Assembly: GCA_014695195.1 (NCBI GenBank) | Contig: JACJNW010000028.1 | Location: 124,001-188,000 of the forward strand | Origin: Cyanobacteria bacterium FACHB-DQ100 | Lineage (GTDB): Bacteria > Cyanobacteriota > Cyanobacteriia > Leptolyngbyales > Leptolyngbyaceae | Reading direction: 5' to 3' | Length of the DNA stretch: 64,000 bases | In this document: piece by piece, positions 26,909-35,210 of the stretch | How positions within the stretch are numbered: position 1 is the first letter of the stretch | How the letters are laid out: each line of letters starts with the position of its first letter | The notes under the pieces: generated by a model | Seen by the model: the letters and a program-made list of their open reading frames with translations, nothing else | What the model was told of the DNA's origin: nothing | Database searches by the model: none | Translations under genes and position numbers: made by a program

Positions 26909-29900
26909 ATGATGTCTGATGCTAAACTCCGTGAACAAACTTACTCGTACTTTCTGACAGAAGCGCAGGATTTACTGCAGTCGATCGAGCAACATTTATT
27001 CTCGCTGCGTCAAGATCGCTCTGCCGCTAAAGTGCATGAACTGATGAGAGCGGCTCACACGCTCAAAGGAGCCGCCGCCAGCGTTGAATTTGAGAGTGTC
27101 AAAACGATCGCGCACTCGTTTGAAGATGTTTTTAAGGCGTTGTTTAAGCCGGAGGTCACGATCGATGCAGGGCTAGAAGCTTTGCTATATGAAGGGTACG
27201 ACTGTCTACGAATGCCCATAACGGCAGCGATCGCGGGAGTGAGTTGTCAAGAAGCAGAGGTACTAAATCGAGCAGAGGCAATTTTTTCTCAGATTCGCAA
27301 AAAGCTGGGTCGGCATTTTGATGCAGATGCTGCGATACCAACCTCGGCAGAGTTGGGGTTTGATCTCGTTCAGTCGATGTTTGAAACTGGAGTACAGGAA
27401 CGGCTTGAGCAATTAGAAAGTGTACTCGCAGCAGGAAACTCAACCGCGATCGCCGAAACCCTACAAACGCAGGCAGAAGTATTTTTAGGATTAGCAGAAT
27501 CGCTCAGTTTAAAGGGATTTGGCGCGATCGCTCAAACAGCTTTAACCGCACTCAAACGCCAACCCGATCGAGTGCAGGACATTGCTAAAGCGGCACTGAG
27601 CGATTTTCGCCAAGGACAGAGTGCGGTTCTCAGCGGCGATCGAGTTTCAGGCGGTGAAGTGTCAACTGCACTCAAGCAGTTTGCAGGACTGAGCCAGAAG
27701 CCGAATGACTCTGTCCCCAGCGCTTGGACAAGATTAAAGCGGTTTCTCCGACGATCGCTGCTCAATCCTCCCACAGTCAAACCCGAACCTTCTCAAAATA
27801 TTCCTGAGTCAAATGACCTCTTTACCGTTGATCCTGCCTTTGAACAACTTGCCACCGAGTTTGCGGCACAGGCCGAACTTCAGGATTTAGGCTTTCAGGA
27901 TTTGAACTTCCAGGATTCAAACCTCCAGGATTCAAGTTCAAACATGGAATTCTGGGACGCAGAACCCGCTCTAAACGATGCGTCAAACCATGCTGCCCTA
28001 ACCGTTTCTCCGCCTGTGGTAGCGGCTCCCCCGCAGTCCGTTGCTCAAAAAGCCACGCTCTCAGATACCATTCGGGTTGACCTAGCCAATTTAGAGTCGC
28101 TGAACTTGATTACCAGTGAACTCCTGATCTATCAGAATCAGCAATTGCTTCAAGATGAACAGTTGCAAGTGATGCTGGTCGATTTGGTCGATCGGCTGAA
28201 TCGGCATCAGCAGATGCTATCGCAGTTGAAAGACTGGGCATCTATTGCTCCGGAGCGCTTCGCTAGAGGAGGTCATTCTCTCGCAACAAACAGCGATTTG
28301 AAGCAGAAATTCGATCCGCTTGAACTCGATCGATACAATGAGTTTTATGTGCGCCTACAGAGAGCTGTGACAGAAGCAGAGCAGCTTGAAACCGTAGCAG
28401 AAGCGATCGGATTCCTAGCGCGAGAGTCTCGATTGACGCGGGGTAAGCAAGGGCGGCTGTTATCCAATCTACGGGATGATTTGATCACGGTTCGGATGAT
28501 GCCGATCGGTACCATTTTCAATCGCTTGCCTGCTGTAGTGCAACAACTAAGCGAAACTTATGGCAAAACCGTGAACTTGCGGTTAGCTGGAACCGAAGTA
28601 ATGGTCGATAAAGCCCTTGCAGAAAAGCTTTATGATCCATTGCTGCACTTAGTTCGCAATGCGTTTGATCATGGAGTCGAGCCTGATTCACTGCGATCGC
28701 AGCAAGGAAAATCGATCGGTGAAATCGAAGTTCGTGCTTATCAGCAAGGCAATCGGACGGTGATCGAAGTCAAGGATAATGGGCGCGGCTTAGATTTACA
28801 AAAAATTTGTCAGCGTGGATTTGAACAAGGACGACTGCCTTCTTGCTACGTCGATCGCTGCTCCGAATCTGAACTTCTAAACCTGCTGTTTGAGCCTGGT
28901 TTTTCGACGGCTGAGCAAGTCACAGACTTGTCCGGGCGGGGCGTTGGACTGGATGTGGTGCGATCGCAAATTCAAGCGATGCGCGGCACTGTGACGATTA
29001 CCTCAGAACCCAACCAAGGGACAACTTTTTCATTGCAATTGCCGCTCACCCTGATCAGCGCGAGACTGCTGGTATGCCAAGCAGGACACGCAATCTACGG
29101 CATGATCTCTGAGGACGTAATCCGAATCGTGTCGCCCAGTAGCGCAGAGGTCGAACAACTGGGACAGCAGCGCGTTTTACATTGGCGCTATGAAGACGAG
29201 AAACAAACTGTTCCAATTCATTCACTCTCTGATGCTGTAACTTACACGAACCGATTAATCAGCCTCCAAGCGGCGCTACATTCAACTGAGGAGCTTAGAA
29301 CTGTTCCGGCGCTGACCTCATCGATTCTGATTTGCAGGCATCAGAATACTTGGGTTGGGATCGAGGTCGATCGCGTACTTGGAGAACAAGAACTGGTACT
29401 ACGACCTGTGGGAAATACGCTCACACCACCCAGCTACATCTATGGCTGTAGTGTTCTAGGCGATGGTCGATCGCTCTTGGCGATCGATGCGGTCGCATTA
29501 GTCGAGCGAAATCAAGCGAGGTCTAACGCTGTCCCAACTCAATCTACACTCATTGCAAAAACCGTATTAGTCGTTGATGATTCGCTCACGGTGCGGCAAA
29601 CCGTTGCAGCAACACTCAACCGCGCAGGATATCAAGTGATTCAAGCACAAGATGGATTAGAGGCGATCGCGCAGCTACAGCAGCATCCTGAGATTCAACT
29701 GATTACCTGTGACATTGAAATGCCGCGTCTCAATGGCTTTGAATTTCTCAAGCGGTACAAGCAAGCGTCCCAGGCTCCAGTCGTCATGCTCACCTCTCGC
29801 ACCAGCGAAAAACATCAGCAGTTGGCAAAGCAGCTCGGCGCGGCAGCCTATCTCACTAAGCCGTATGACCAGGGTGAATTACTTCAGCTAGTCGAACAGT

Positions 29901-29926
29901 TGATCAACGCAAAGGTGGTGCAGTAA
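26909..29926 (+). CDS. pixL: hybrid CheA histidine kinase with receiver domain (PixL-like)
   Basis: A 1005-residue CheA. Hpt domain: phospho-acceptor His50 in RAAHTLKGAAAS. A long variable linker follows (about 130-380). Then the dimerisation region, an ATP-binding domain with N-box LVRNAFDHGVE and glycine loops NGRGLD and LSGRGVGLDVV, a CheW-like domain (about 705-865) and a C-terminal receiver with Asp in ITCDIEMP, Thr in MLTSRTS and Lys in YLTKPYD. ATG at 26909 (tandem ATGATG). It phosphorylates its own receiver and the CheY-like proteins of the cluster. The linker has a 15-bp tandem repeat (27881-27940). Confidence 0.94.
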   Translation: MMSDAKLREQTYSYFLTEAQDLLQSIEQHLFSLRQDRSAAKVHELMRAAHTLKGAAASVEFESVKTIAHSFEDVFKALFKPEVTIDAGLEALLYEGYDCLRMPITAAIAGVSCQEAEVLNRAEAIFSQIRKKLGRHFDADAAIPTSAELGFDLVQSMFETGVQERLEQLESVLAAGNSTAIAETLQTQAEVFLGLAESLSLKGFGAIAQTALTALKRQPDRVQDIAKAALSDFRQGQSAVLSGDRVSGGEVSTALKQFAGLSQKPNDSVPSAWTRLKRFLRRSLLNPPTVKPEPSQNIPESNDLFTVDPAFEQLATEFAAQAELQDLGFQDLNFQDSNLQDSSSNMEFWDAEPALNDASNHAALTVSPPVVAAPPQSVAQKATLSDTIRVDLANLESLNLITSELLIYQNQQLLQDEQLQVMLVDLVDRLNRHQQMLSQLKDWASIAPERFARGGHSLATNSDLKQKFDPLELDRYNEFYVRLQRAVTEAEQLETVAEAIGFLARESRLTRGKQGRLLSNLRDDLITVRMMPIGTIFNRLPAVVQQLSETYGKTVNLRLAGTEVMVDKALAEKLYDPLLHLVRNAFDHGVEPDSLRSQQGKSIGEIEVRAYQQGNRTVIEVKDNGRGLDLQKICQRGFEQGRLPSCYVDRCSESELLNLLFEPGFSTAEQVTDLSGRGVGLDVVRSQIQAMRGTVTITSEPNQGTTFSLQLPLTLISARLLVCQAGHAIYGMISEDVIRIVSPSSAEVEQLGQQRVLHWRYEDEKQTVPIHSLSDAVTYTNRLISLQAALHSTEELRTVPALTSSILICRHQNTWVGIEVDRVLGEQELVLRPVGNTLTPPSYIYGCSVLGDGRSLLAIDAVALVERNQARSNAVPTQSTLIAKTVLVVDDSLTVRQTVAATLNRAGYQVIQAQDGLEAIAQLQQHPEIQLITCDIEMPRLNGFEFLKRYKQASQAPVVMLTSRTSEKHQQLAKQLGAAAYLTKPYDQGELLQLVEQLINAKVVQ
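27881..27940 (+). repeat. 15-bp tandem repeat (x4) inside the CheA gene
   Basis: Four in-frame 15-base units start at 27881, 27896, 27911 and 27926; each begins CAGGATT. They encode five-residue units QDLGF, QDLNF, QDSNL and QDSSS. The repeat is in the variable linker between the Hpt and kinase core, where length change should be tolerated. Confidence 0.85.
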
Positions 29927-29930
29927 GTCT

Positions 29931-30401
29931 ATGAACACTTCTCAAACTCTGAACCAGAAACAAACGGTTCGATTGATAATTTTTGCGATCGCAGGCTATC
30001 GATTCGGTTTACCGCTCCATCGCATTTTACGGGTTGTCAACTGTCCAGATGACTTGCGATCGCGCCCCGTAGAACCGCTTGAACTTTTTCCAGTGGGACA
30101 GCAGACGCTTTCGGTGCTGAATCTGCGATCGCAATTAGGTCTAGCTTCAACAGATCAGGCAGGTGACTTCTTGGTCATTGCGAAAATCAAAGCAGAACTC
30201 TGTGCAATTCGAGTGGATGCACCGCCGGATTTGATCGAAGTGGATGCTACCGCGATTCGACAGTTACCCGCGCCTTATCGCCAAGGTCATCCTCTCAGTA
30301 TCGCCAGTCAAGTCGTCGTATTGCCCCAAGGAAAAGCAACACTCGCAGTCTTTCTGCTGGAAATTGAGCGGTTGTTTGCCTGCTTAGGCGCAAGTCGTTG
30401 A
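29931..30401 (+). CDS. second CheW-like coupling protein
   Basis: A 156-residue CheW domain protein: VRLIIFAIAGYRFGLPLHRILRVV, a central LNLRSQLGL and VQAP-like residues, ending in VFLLEIERLF. It starts 4 bases after the CheA stop, so the two are translationally close. A CheW at the end of the cluster beside the earlier CheW (21776) suggests either two receptor classes or different coupling to the kinase. Its fold is CheW-like but divergent from the first copy. Confidence 0.85.
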   Translation: MNTSQTLNQKQTVRLIIFAIAGYRFGLPLHRILRVVNCPDDLRSRPVEPLELFPVGQQTLSVLNLRSQLGLASTDQAGDFLVIAKIKAELCAIRVDAPPDLIEVDATAIRQLPAPYRQGHPLSIASQVVVLPQGKATLAVFLLEIERLFACLGASR

Positions 30402-30403
30402 AC

Positions 30404-30646
30404 TCAGAAGCGGCACTTCCAGCAGTCCTCTAACCAATCGACTAACACCTGACGTGGAATGATGGCTTGTCTCATCACGCTCCACAGTTGGACGAGCGCG
30501 ATCGTGCTTTCGATATGAACGATTAGGGGTTGATGGGCAGCACAAGAACAGGAAATTTCGAGTTCGCAGAGGCGACGATACACTTGCCAGCGATCGCAGC
30601 CTTTGATCGTAAACAGGAACCCAGAGGATGCAGGATCTAAATTCAT
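30404..30646 (-). CDS. small conserved cyanobacterial protein (Asr1405/Asl0597-like)
   Basis: An 80-residue protein with MNLDPASSGFLFTIKGCDRW, QVYRRLCELEISCSCAAHQP and IALVQLWSVMRQ, ending in WLEDCW. The pattern G-C-D-R-W-Q-V-Y-R-R-L and L-W-S-V is one I recall from the Asr1405/Asl0597 family of small cyanobacterial proteins, of unknown function. The start ATG at 30646 is reasonable. It is convergent with the second CheW gene, with two bases between the stops. Confidence 0.75.
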   Translation of the reverse strand: MNLDPASSGFLFTIKGCDRWQVYRRLCELEISCSCAAHQPLIVHIESTIALVQLWSVMRQAIIPRQVLVDWLEDCWKCRF

Positions 30647-30680
30647 TCGCGGTTTTTCAATCAGGAATCTTTTTCAATAG

Positions 30681-31034
30681 TTACGAGATACAGGGTCTCA
30701 AAAATGCTGCAAGCTGCACACTTTTGTAAGGATATTGCCCAATGGCTGGAGTCTGTTTATCTATCTCAGGAGAATCGGGTGGGTCATCTGACTCTGTTTG
30801 CTTTACCCAATTGATGATGGCGTTATGACTGATCCCGGTGACGTGACCGATCGCCCTGAACCCGATGCCATCGCGATACATTTTCAAGCAAATCTGTTTG
30901 GCATCTTCTGAATAGCCTCGTGCTGAGCGCGATTCAACGAACTGACGACCACAATTTTTACATCGATAGTTTTGTTTACCGCGACAGTGCCCGTTTTTAT
31001 TGATATGAGTAGAACCACATTGAGGGCAATTCAT
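30681..31034 (-). pseudogene. truncated IS1-like transposase (InsA-type N-terminal part)
   Basis: About 117 residues starting MNCPQCGSTHINKNG. It has two CxxC pairs (CPQC, CKNC) of a zinc ribbon and a following helix-turn-helix (YSEDAKQICLKMYRDGIGFR, GISHNAIINWVKQ), as in IS1-family InsA and the N-terminus of IS1-like cyanobacterial transposases. The catalytic DDE part that should follow (E-L-D-E-L-x-T-F-V type) is absent; the reading ends in an unrelated tail after TPAIGQ. No terminal inverted repeats were identified. It is a remnant and not expected to move. Confidence 0.8.
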
Positions 31035-31308
31035 TACTTCAGTGTGCAACGTTATCTTTTACAGGGCTAATGTGCAGGGAAACAGTAATTTTGATGATTT
31101 GAATAAAACAAGATAATTTCTCATTTAGTATAAGGAATCGTTTAAAGCGATACCGTTTCGAACTTGCGTTTCATTGGAAAGTATGAGTCAATCGTGGGTA
31201 AGTAAGCCGCTCCTGTCTTTGCTGGTAATGTCCAGAAGAGGCAGACTGCATTCCTTTTGAGGCGTTGTGGTTGGTGTACCGAATTTTCTCATTGATCAGG
31301 AGAATAGA

Positions 31309-31839
31309 ATGTCTGAAACTCAAGTTCTAATGCGTCCTTTTGGTCAGATTGTTGATAATCCAATTTCTCTAGAGCGCACGGTGACTGAACCTGTTTGTGA
31401 AGGGTTGAATGCGCTGTTGGCTAGTTTTCAAGCATTGTATTTGCAGTATCAAAAGCATCATTTTGTGGTCGAAGGGGCTGAATTTTACTCTTTACATCAA
31501 TTTTTTCAGGAAAGTTACGAAGCGGTTCAGACACACGCCCACGAAATCGGTGAGCGGCTAGAAGGGTTGGGCGGCGTTCCGGTTGCGAGTTTCTCGAAGC
31601 TCGCTGAGCTGTGCTGCTTTGCGCCTGAGCCAGATGGAGCTTATAGCTGTCGATCAATGCTGGAGCATGATTTAGTGGGTGAGCAAGCGGTAATCGATCT
31701 GCTGCGTCGGCAAGCGGCTCAAGCGGAAAGCGTGGGCGATCGTGCAACGCGCTACCTGCTCGAAAAAATCTTGCTGACAACTGAAGACCGAGCCTTTCAC
31801 ATCTCTCACTTCCTCGCACCTGATAGCTTAAAGCGTTAG
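31309..31839 (+). CDS. dps: Dps-family ferritin-like protein (DpsA type)
   Basis: A 176-residue Dps protein, starting at the ATG 31309 (AGGAG eight bases upstream; the frame opens earlier at 31267). It has the family pattern: [20 protein letters not shown] (first ferroxidase ligands, the His-rich KHH), then the second helix [14 protein letters not shown]. The usual Asp of HxxDxxAER is His here, with Glu four residues later, giving a His-type ferroxidase centre as described for Thermosynechococcus DpsA. Dps proteins form 12-mers that store iron and protect DNA from peroxide. It is a single gene. Confidence 0.92.
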   Translation: MSETQVLMRPFGQIVDNPISLERTVTEPVCEGLNALLASFQALYLQYQKHHFVVEGAEFYSLHQFFQESYEAVQTHAHEIGERLEGLGGVPVASFSKLAELCCFAPEPDGAYSCRSMLEHDLVGEQAVIDLLRRQAAQAESVGDRATRYLLEKILLTTEDRAFHISHFLAPDSLKR

Positions 31840-32126
31840 AGTGCTTGTTACGTTGGCTGTGTGTATTCCTCCTTGAATATCCATAATTTCGCGCAATTAA
31901 CAAGTTGCGGTTCTACCGTCCAACGTGCCGCCTCTTCTCTATCGTTCGAGTAGGGATTGCAATTCCGTTACTCAAATGACAGGGAAGAGATTTTTTTGCG
32001 CTGTTGCAAATTCCTCTCAAGAAGAGAGAATAGGCTAATTGAGAACAAACGTCAAGACTTGTTTGAATAAAATTTGATCGCAAGCTAGAAGCCGTGACGA
32101 ACTAGCTAAAGCCGCGATCGCGGGAC
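31840..32126. other. intergenic region between dps and the HpsE-like gene
   Basis: About 287 bases between convergent genes. It has a small hairpin CTCTC-AAGAA-GAGAG near 32015 and several HIP1-type palindromes near 32115. No gene or clear terminator was assigned. Confidence 0.3.
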
Positions 32127-33077
32127 TTACTTTCCCTGCGTCAGAAGTCGTGTCCAGATGTGGAACGGGCTAAGAAATCTACCGATTAGAAATTGCAACT
32201 CGCAAGCAGCAACCAGATCTTTAGAGCCGCGATGCTTCAGTTTGTGAGACACGATTTTTCGGAGATCGTTAAGCAGCAACAGTGGGAAGACCAAAGGACG
32301 CTGCCAAACCGGATAACCGAGCATTCGGAAGCGATGCTGGCTTAGTCCCGTTGATTTGAGAAACTTTAGTAAATATGCGGCTTCTAATCGCCACTTTGGA
32401 ATGTAGTGATAGATGTGCATCTCTGGGTTGTACCATACTTCCCAACCTACATTCCTCATGTGGTGAAGCGCTTCAATATCCTCCCCTTTGGTCGCTAATG
32501 ATCCCTTGACCGGCCCCTGAAAAATCAAATTTTCTGGGACATGATCAAGCCATGCTTGCTTACGAATGGTTAATCCAGCGCCGGGGGGTAAGCCTTTTTT
32601 GTAGGTGTCGAAGTGAAGCAGGTTTTTGCGTTCGATGATTGGAAAGTACAACGCAATTCGACGGATATTTTGTGGAGGTTCAACTTCAAAGATGCCGTGA
32701 ATCTGGCTTCCATAAGCTCCTACTTTTGGGTTAGCCCGTCCAAAAGCGGATGCAGTGGCGACCCAATCCTCCGCAGGAAGATTATCATCATCGAGAAAGC
32801 CGATGAAAGCGCCTTTTGCTTCTTGAATTGCACGCCGGCGAGCGATCGCGGCTCCCTGTTTTCGCTCAAGCACGTACCGCAGATCACAGGTTTTCCACTT
32901 TGACTGGTAGGCTTGCACAACTTCAGCGGTGTTGTCAGTGCTATTGTTATCGACAATCAGAACTTCCCAGCGGATTGATTCTGTATTTTGTTGCGATTGA
33001 AGCTTGTCGAGTAAGGCAGGGAGGCGATCGGCGGCATTAAACGCCCGAATTGCAACAGTAAAATCCAGTGGTAGCAT
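32127..33077 (-). CDS. hormogonium polysaccharide glycosyltransferase, HpsE-like (GT2)
   Basis: A 316-residue GT2 enzyme from ATG 33077 (TTG at 33089 is possible). Motifs: FTVAIRAFNAADRLPALLDK, LIVDNNSTDNTAEV, the DXD-like FLDDDNLPA, and GLPPGAGLTIRKQAW with KGEDIEALHHMRNVGW for the acceptor site. It resembles the HpsE family needed for the extracellular polysaccharide used in hormogonium gliding. Genes close by do not form an hps cluster here, so the role is inferred from sequence only. No signal peptide or membrane spans. Confidence 0.85.
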   Translation of the reverse strand: MLPLDFTVAIRAFNAADRLPALLDKLQSQQNTESIRWEVLIVDNNSTDNTAEVVQAYQSKWKTCDLRYVLERKQGAAIARRRAIQEAKGAFIGFLDDDNLPAEDWVATASAFGRANPKVGAYGSQIHGIFEVEPPQNIRRIALYFPIIERKNLLHFDTYKKGLPPGAGLTIRKQAWLDHVPENLIFQGPVKGSLATKGEDIEALHHMRNVGWEVWYNPEMHIYHYIPKWRLEAAYLLKFLKSTGLSQHRFRMLGYPVWQRPLVFPLLLLNDLRKIVSHKLKHRGSKDLVAACELQFLIGRFLSPFHIWTRLLTQGK

Positions 33078-33196
33078 ACGGAGAGGCAAAATACAGGGAC
33101 AAAGTGGATGTCTCCATAATGTGCCCAGAAGCAGTATAAAAAATAGGACTCGATCGAACTTCGCGATGGAGTCCTATGCTTCTTTAATTAAGAGAT

Positions 33197-33568
33197 TTAG
33201 CCAGCAAAAATTGCAGTTTTCGCTTGCTTGTTCAGCAGGACTTGTCCTTTACCGTCCATACTAAAATCTTGTCCAGGCTGATAGCCCTGCGTAATCAAAC
33301 GGCGATAAATCGTAACAGATGTAATTCGGCGAATTTCTCGCATTACATAGCCGGGAATTACATTCTCAACCGCCCAGCAGAATGCTAATTGGTCTGTCCA
33401 CACTAAGCGCTCCAAGCTGACGATCACCATTCCTGCAACCTCTCGAAGAGTGAGGCGGCTTCTAAGGTTTGCGATCACGGCTTTGCCAATCTCAGTGTTA
33501 CGAGTTGCAAATGCACAGGTAAGTCTGCTCAATTCTTGTTCGAGGTCTAAGCTGGTAGTGTCGTACAC
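33197..33568 (-). CDS. conserved hypothetical protein; 5' end lies in a tandem duplication
   Basis: A 123-residue soluble protein starting with GTG at 33568 (GGGAGAAG about ten bases upstream). It has two mainly helical halves, with LEQELSRLTCAFATRN, LTLREVAGMVIVSLERLVW and a C-terminal YRRLITQGYQPGQDFSM, ending NKQAKTAIFAG. I do not recognise a family or motif. Its first 103 bases are copied in the downstream repeat at 33933-34035. It is a single gene, on the opposite side of the HpsE-like gene. Confidence 0.65.
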   Translation of the reverse strand: MYDTTSLDLEQELSRLTCAFATRNTEIGKAVIANLRSRLTLREVAGMVIVSLERLVWTDQLAFCWAVENVIPGYVMREIRRITSVTIYRRLITQGYQPGQDFSMDGKGQVLLNKQAKTAIFAG

Positions 33569-33932
33569 GGATTATTTCTTCTCCCAAAGATTCAGCAATG
33601 TGTCGTTACAACAAAGGTAAGTTTGTAAGAGTATATCCTGGGATAGATTTACGATGCTAGATAAATAACTAGCGTAACAAAACTTAACATTATTTGCTAC
33701 CTTCAGGGCCTCATGCAGTACGGCAAAGCATTAGGTTTCTATGGACAGAAAGGCGTAAAACACTACGCGCTAAAAGCGGGTAAGTTTGGGGGATATTGCG
33801 TTCAATCCAGTCAGCACCGCACCGAAAATGGTTTCACCCCTATCGAAGTTTGACGGCTAGAGCGCTCGCCAGAACACTTCAATTCCCAACCCTGTCACCA
33901 ATAGAAACGACAATCCCAACACTCCAGCCAGG
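33466..33932. repeat. tandem duplication, copy 1 (467 bp)
   Basis: The unit 33466-33932 is repeated exactly, as far as I can read, at 33933-34399. Both copies start with GGTTTGCGATC, an 11-base stretch that also occurs at 34400-34410, just after copy 2. This is the microhomology expected at a duplication junction. The unit contains the start of the 33197 gene, its whole upstream region, and the last 76 bases of the CPBP gene. Confidence 0.95.
33857..33932 (-). pseudogene. duplicated 3' fragment of the CPBP protease gene
   Basis: These 76 bases equal the 3' end of the CPBP gene (34324-34399) and are part of copy 1. Reading from the copy-2 gene fragment into this piece gives 179 bases from start to stop, not a multiple of three, so no in-frame fusion protein is formed. 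Confidence 0.9.
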
Positions 33933-34035
33933 GGTTTGCGATCACGGCTTTGCCAATCTCAGTGTTACGAGTTGCAAATGCACAGGTAAGTCTGCTCAAT
34001 TCTTGTTCGAGGTCTAAGCTGGTAGTGTCGTACAC
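33933..34035 (-). pseudogene. duplicated 5' fragment of the 33197 gene
   Basis: These 103 bases equal the start of the gene at 33466-33568, including its GTG start at 34035 and ribosome-binding site. The reading frame is cut at the duplication junction. Confidence 0.9.
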
Positions 34036-34399
34036 GGATTATTTCTTCTCCCAAAGATTCAGCAATGTGTCGTTACAACAAAGGTAAGTTTGTAAGAGTA
34101 TATCCTGGGATAGATTTACGATGCTAGATAAATAACTAGCGTAACAAAACTTAACATTATTTGCTACCTTCAGGGCCTCATGCAGTACGGCAAAGCATTA
34201 GGTTTCTATGGACAGAAAGGCGTAAAACACTACGCGCTAAAAGCGGGTAAGTTTGGGGGATATTGCGTTCAATCCAGTCAGCACCGCACCGAAAATGGTT
34301 TCACCCCTATCGAAGTTTGACGGCTAGAGCGCTCGCCAGAACACTTCAATTCCCAACCCTGTCACCAATAGAAACGACAATCCCAACACTCCAGCCAGG
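33933..34399. repeat. tandem duplication, copy 2 (467 bp)
   Basis: Second unit of the 467-base duplication. It ends at the GGTTTGCGATC stretch (34400-34410) that begins the unique remainder of the CPBP gene. Both copies look identical, so the event is recent, or it is an assembly artefact. Confidence 0.95.
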
Positions 34400-35172
34400 G
34401 GTTTGCGATCGATCCCCGTTAACCACTCTGGGGCAGTTTCGTCATAGCTCAAAATCTCTGCTGCATCTAAACTCGCAATCATCCACACCCAGCCTGCATG
34501 AAGTCCCCAGGGTAGACCAATGCTGTTCTGGTTTTGAACGAACGCTAAGCACAGCACAACGCCCATTAGCGTTAGTCCCGGCAGTTGTGGGATATTTTCT
34601 TTGCCTTCCCAAATCAGGTGTAGGACTGCAAAAATCAGGCTGGAGACGATCGCGCCCCACCAGAAATCAGAGGCGATTTGACCAAAGAAGAATCCTCGAA
34701 ACACCAATTCTTCGGTAAATCCAATCCAGAGTGCAAGTAACAGCGTCGGTAAACTTGCCGTGAGCCATTTTCGCCAGCTCTCAGGGTTCCAATGAATCCA
34801 ACCGATCGCAGTTTGTACACCGAATAAAACCAGAATTCCGATCGCTCCGATGCCCAATCCGAGTGCAGTCGAAGTCAAAAGATCAGTATTCAAACTGATA
34901 CCAAATGTAGAAAAGGGAACTCGCTTTAGCGCGGCAATTTTCCACAAAATTGGTGGCGCAAGCAGGTAAAGTGAAGCAACCAACGGCAATTTTTGTTGCA
35001 GTTCTAGCGGCGCGAAAGGTCTCCACTTCACAAAGAACGCAATAGGGATCGCGATCGGCAACCACACCAATCCCCAAATCAGAAAAAAGAATCCTATCTG
35101 AATAAATGCAGGCGCTTGTGAAAGACTCTTAACAAACGCAGTTGCATCGATCAAGATAGGAAACAAGTTCAT
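34324..35172 (-). CDS. CPBP family intramembrane endopeptidase (Rce1/CAAX-like)
   Basis: A 282-residue membrane protein from ATG 35172 (a TTG at 35184 is also open). About seven spans. The catalytic motif is EELVFRGFFFG (EExxxR), then FAVLH (FxxxH) and HAGWVWM with the third conserved His. These are the ABI/CPBP family motifs of glutamic-type intramembrane proteases. Substrates are unknown; in bacteria the family is often tied to bacteriocin immunity or pheromone processing. Its last 76 bases are duplicated nearby. Confidence 0.92.
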   Translation of the reverse strand: MNLFPILIDATAFVKSLSQAPAFIQIGFFFLIWGLVWLPIAIPIAFFVKWRPFAPLELQQKLPLVASLYLLAPPILWKIAALKRVPFSTFGISLNTDLLTSTALGLGIGAIGILVLFGVQTAIGWIHWNPESWRKWLTASLPTLLLALWIGFTEELVFRGFFFGQIASDFWWGAIVSSLIFAVLHLIWEGKENIPQLPGLTLMGVVLCLAFVQNQNSIGLPWGLHAGWVWMIASLDAAEILSYDETAPEWLTGIDRKPLAGVLGLSFLLVTGLGIEVFWRAL

Positions 35173-35210
35173 AATCAAACCCAATTGAAATGAAGTTGGA
35201 GGAAGAGCAA

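Noticed and set aside
30681-31034. Intact insertion sequence
   Set aside because: The catalytic part is absent and no terminal inverted repeats were identified.
33857-34035. Possible fused gene at the duplication junction
   Set aside because: Start to stop is 179 bases, so the frames do not join.
33796-34718. Two plus-strand open frames sharing an identical beginning
   Set aside because: They are the non-coding strand of the tandem duplication and of the CPBP gene; the shared beginning is explained by the 467-bp repeat.
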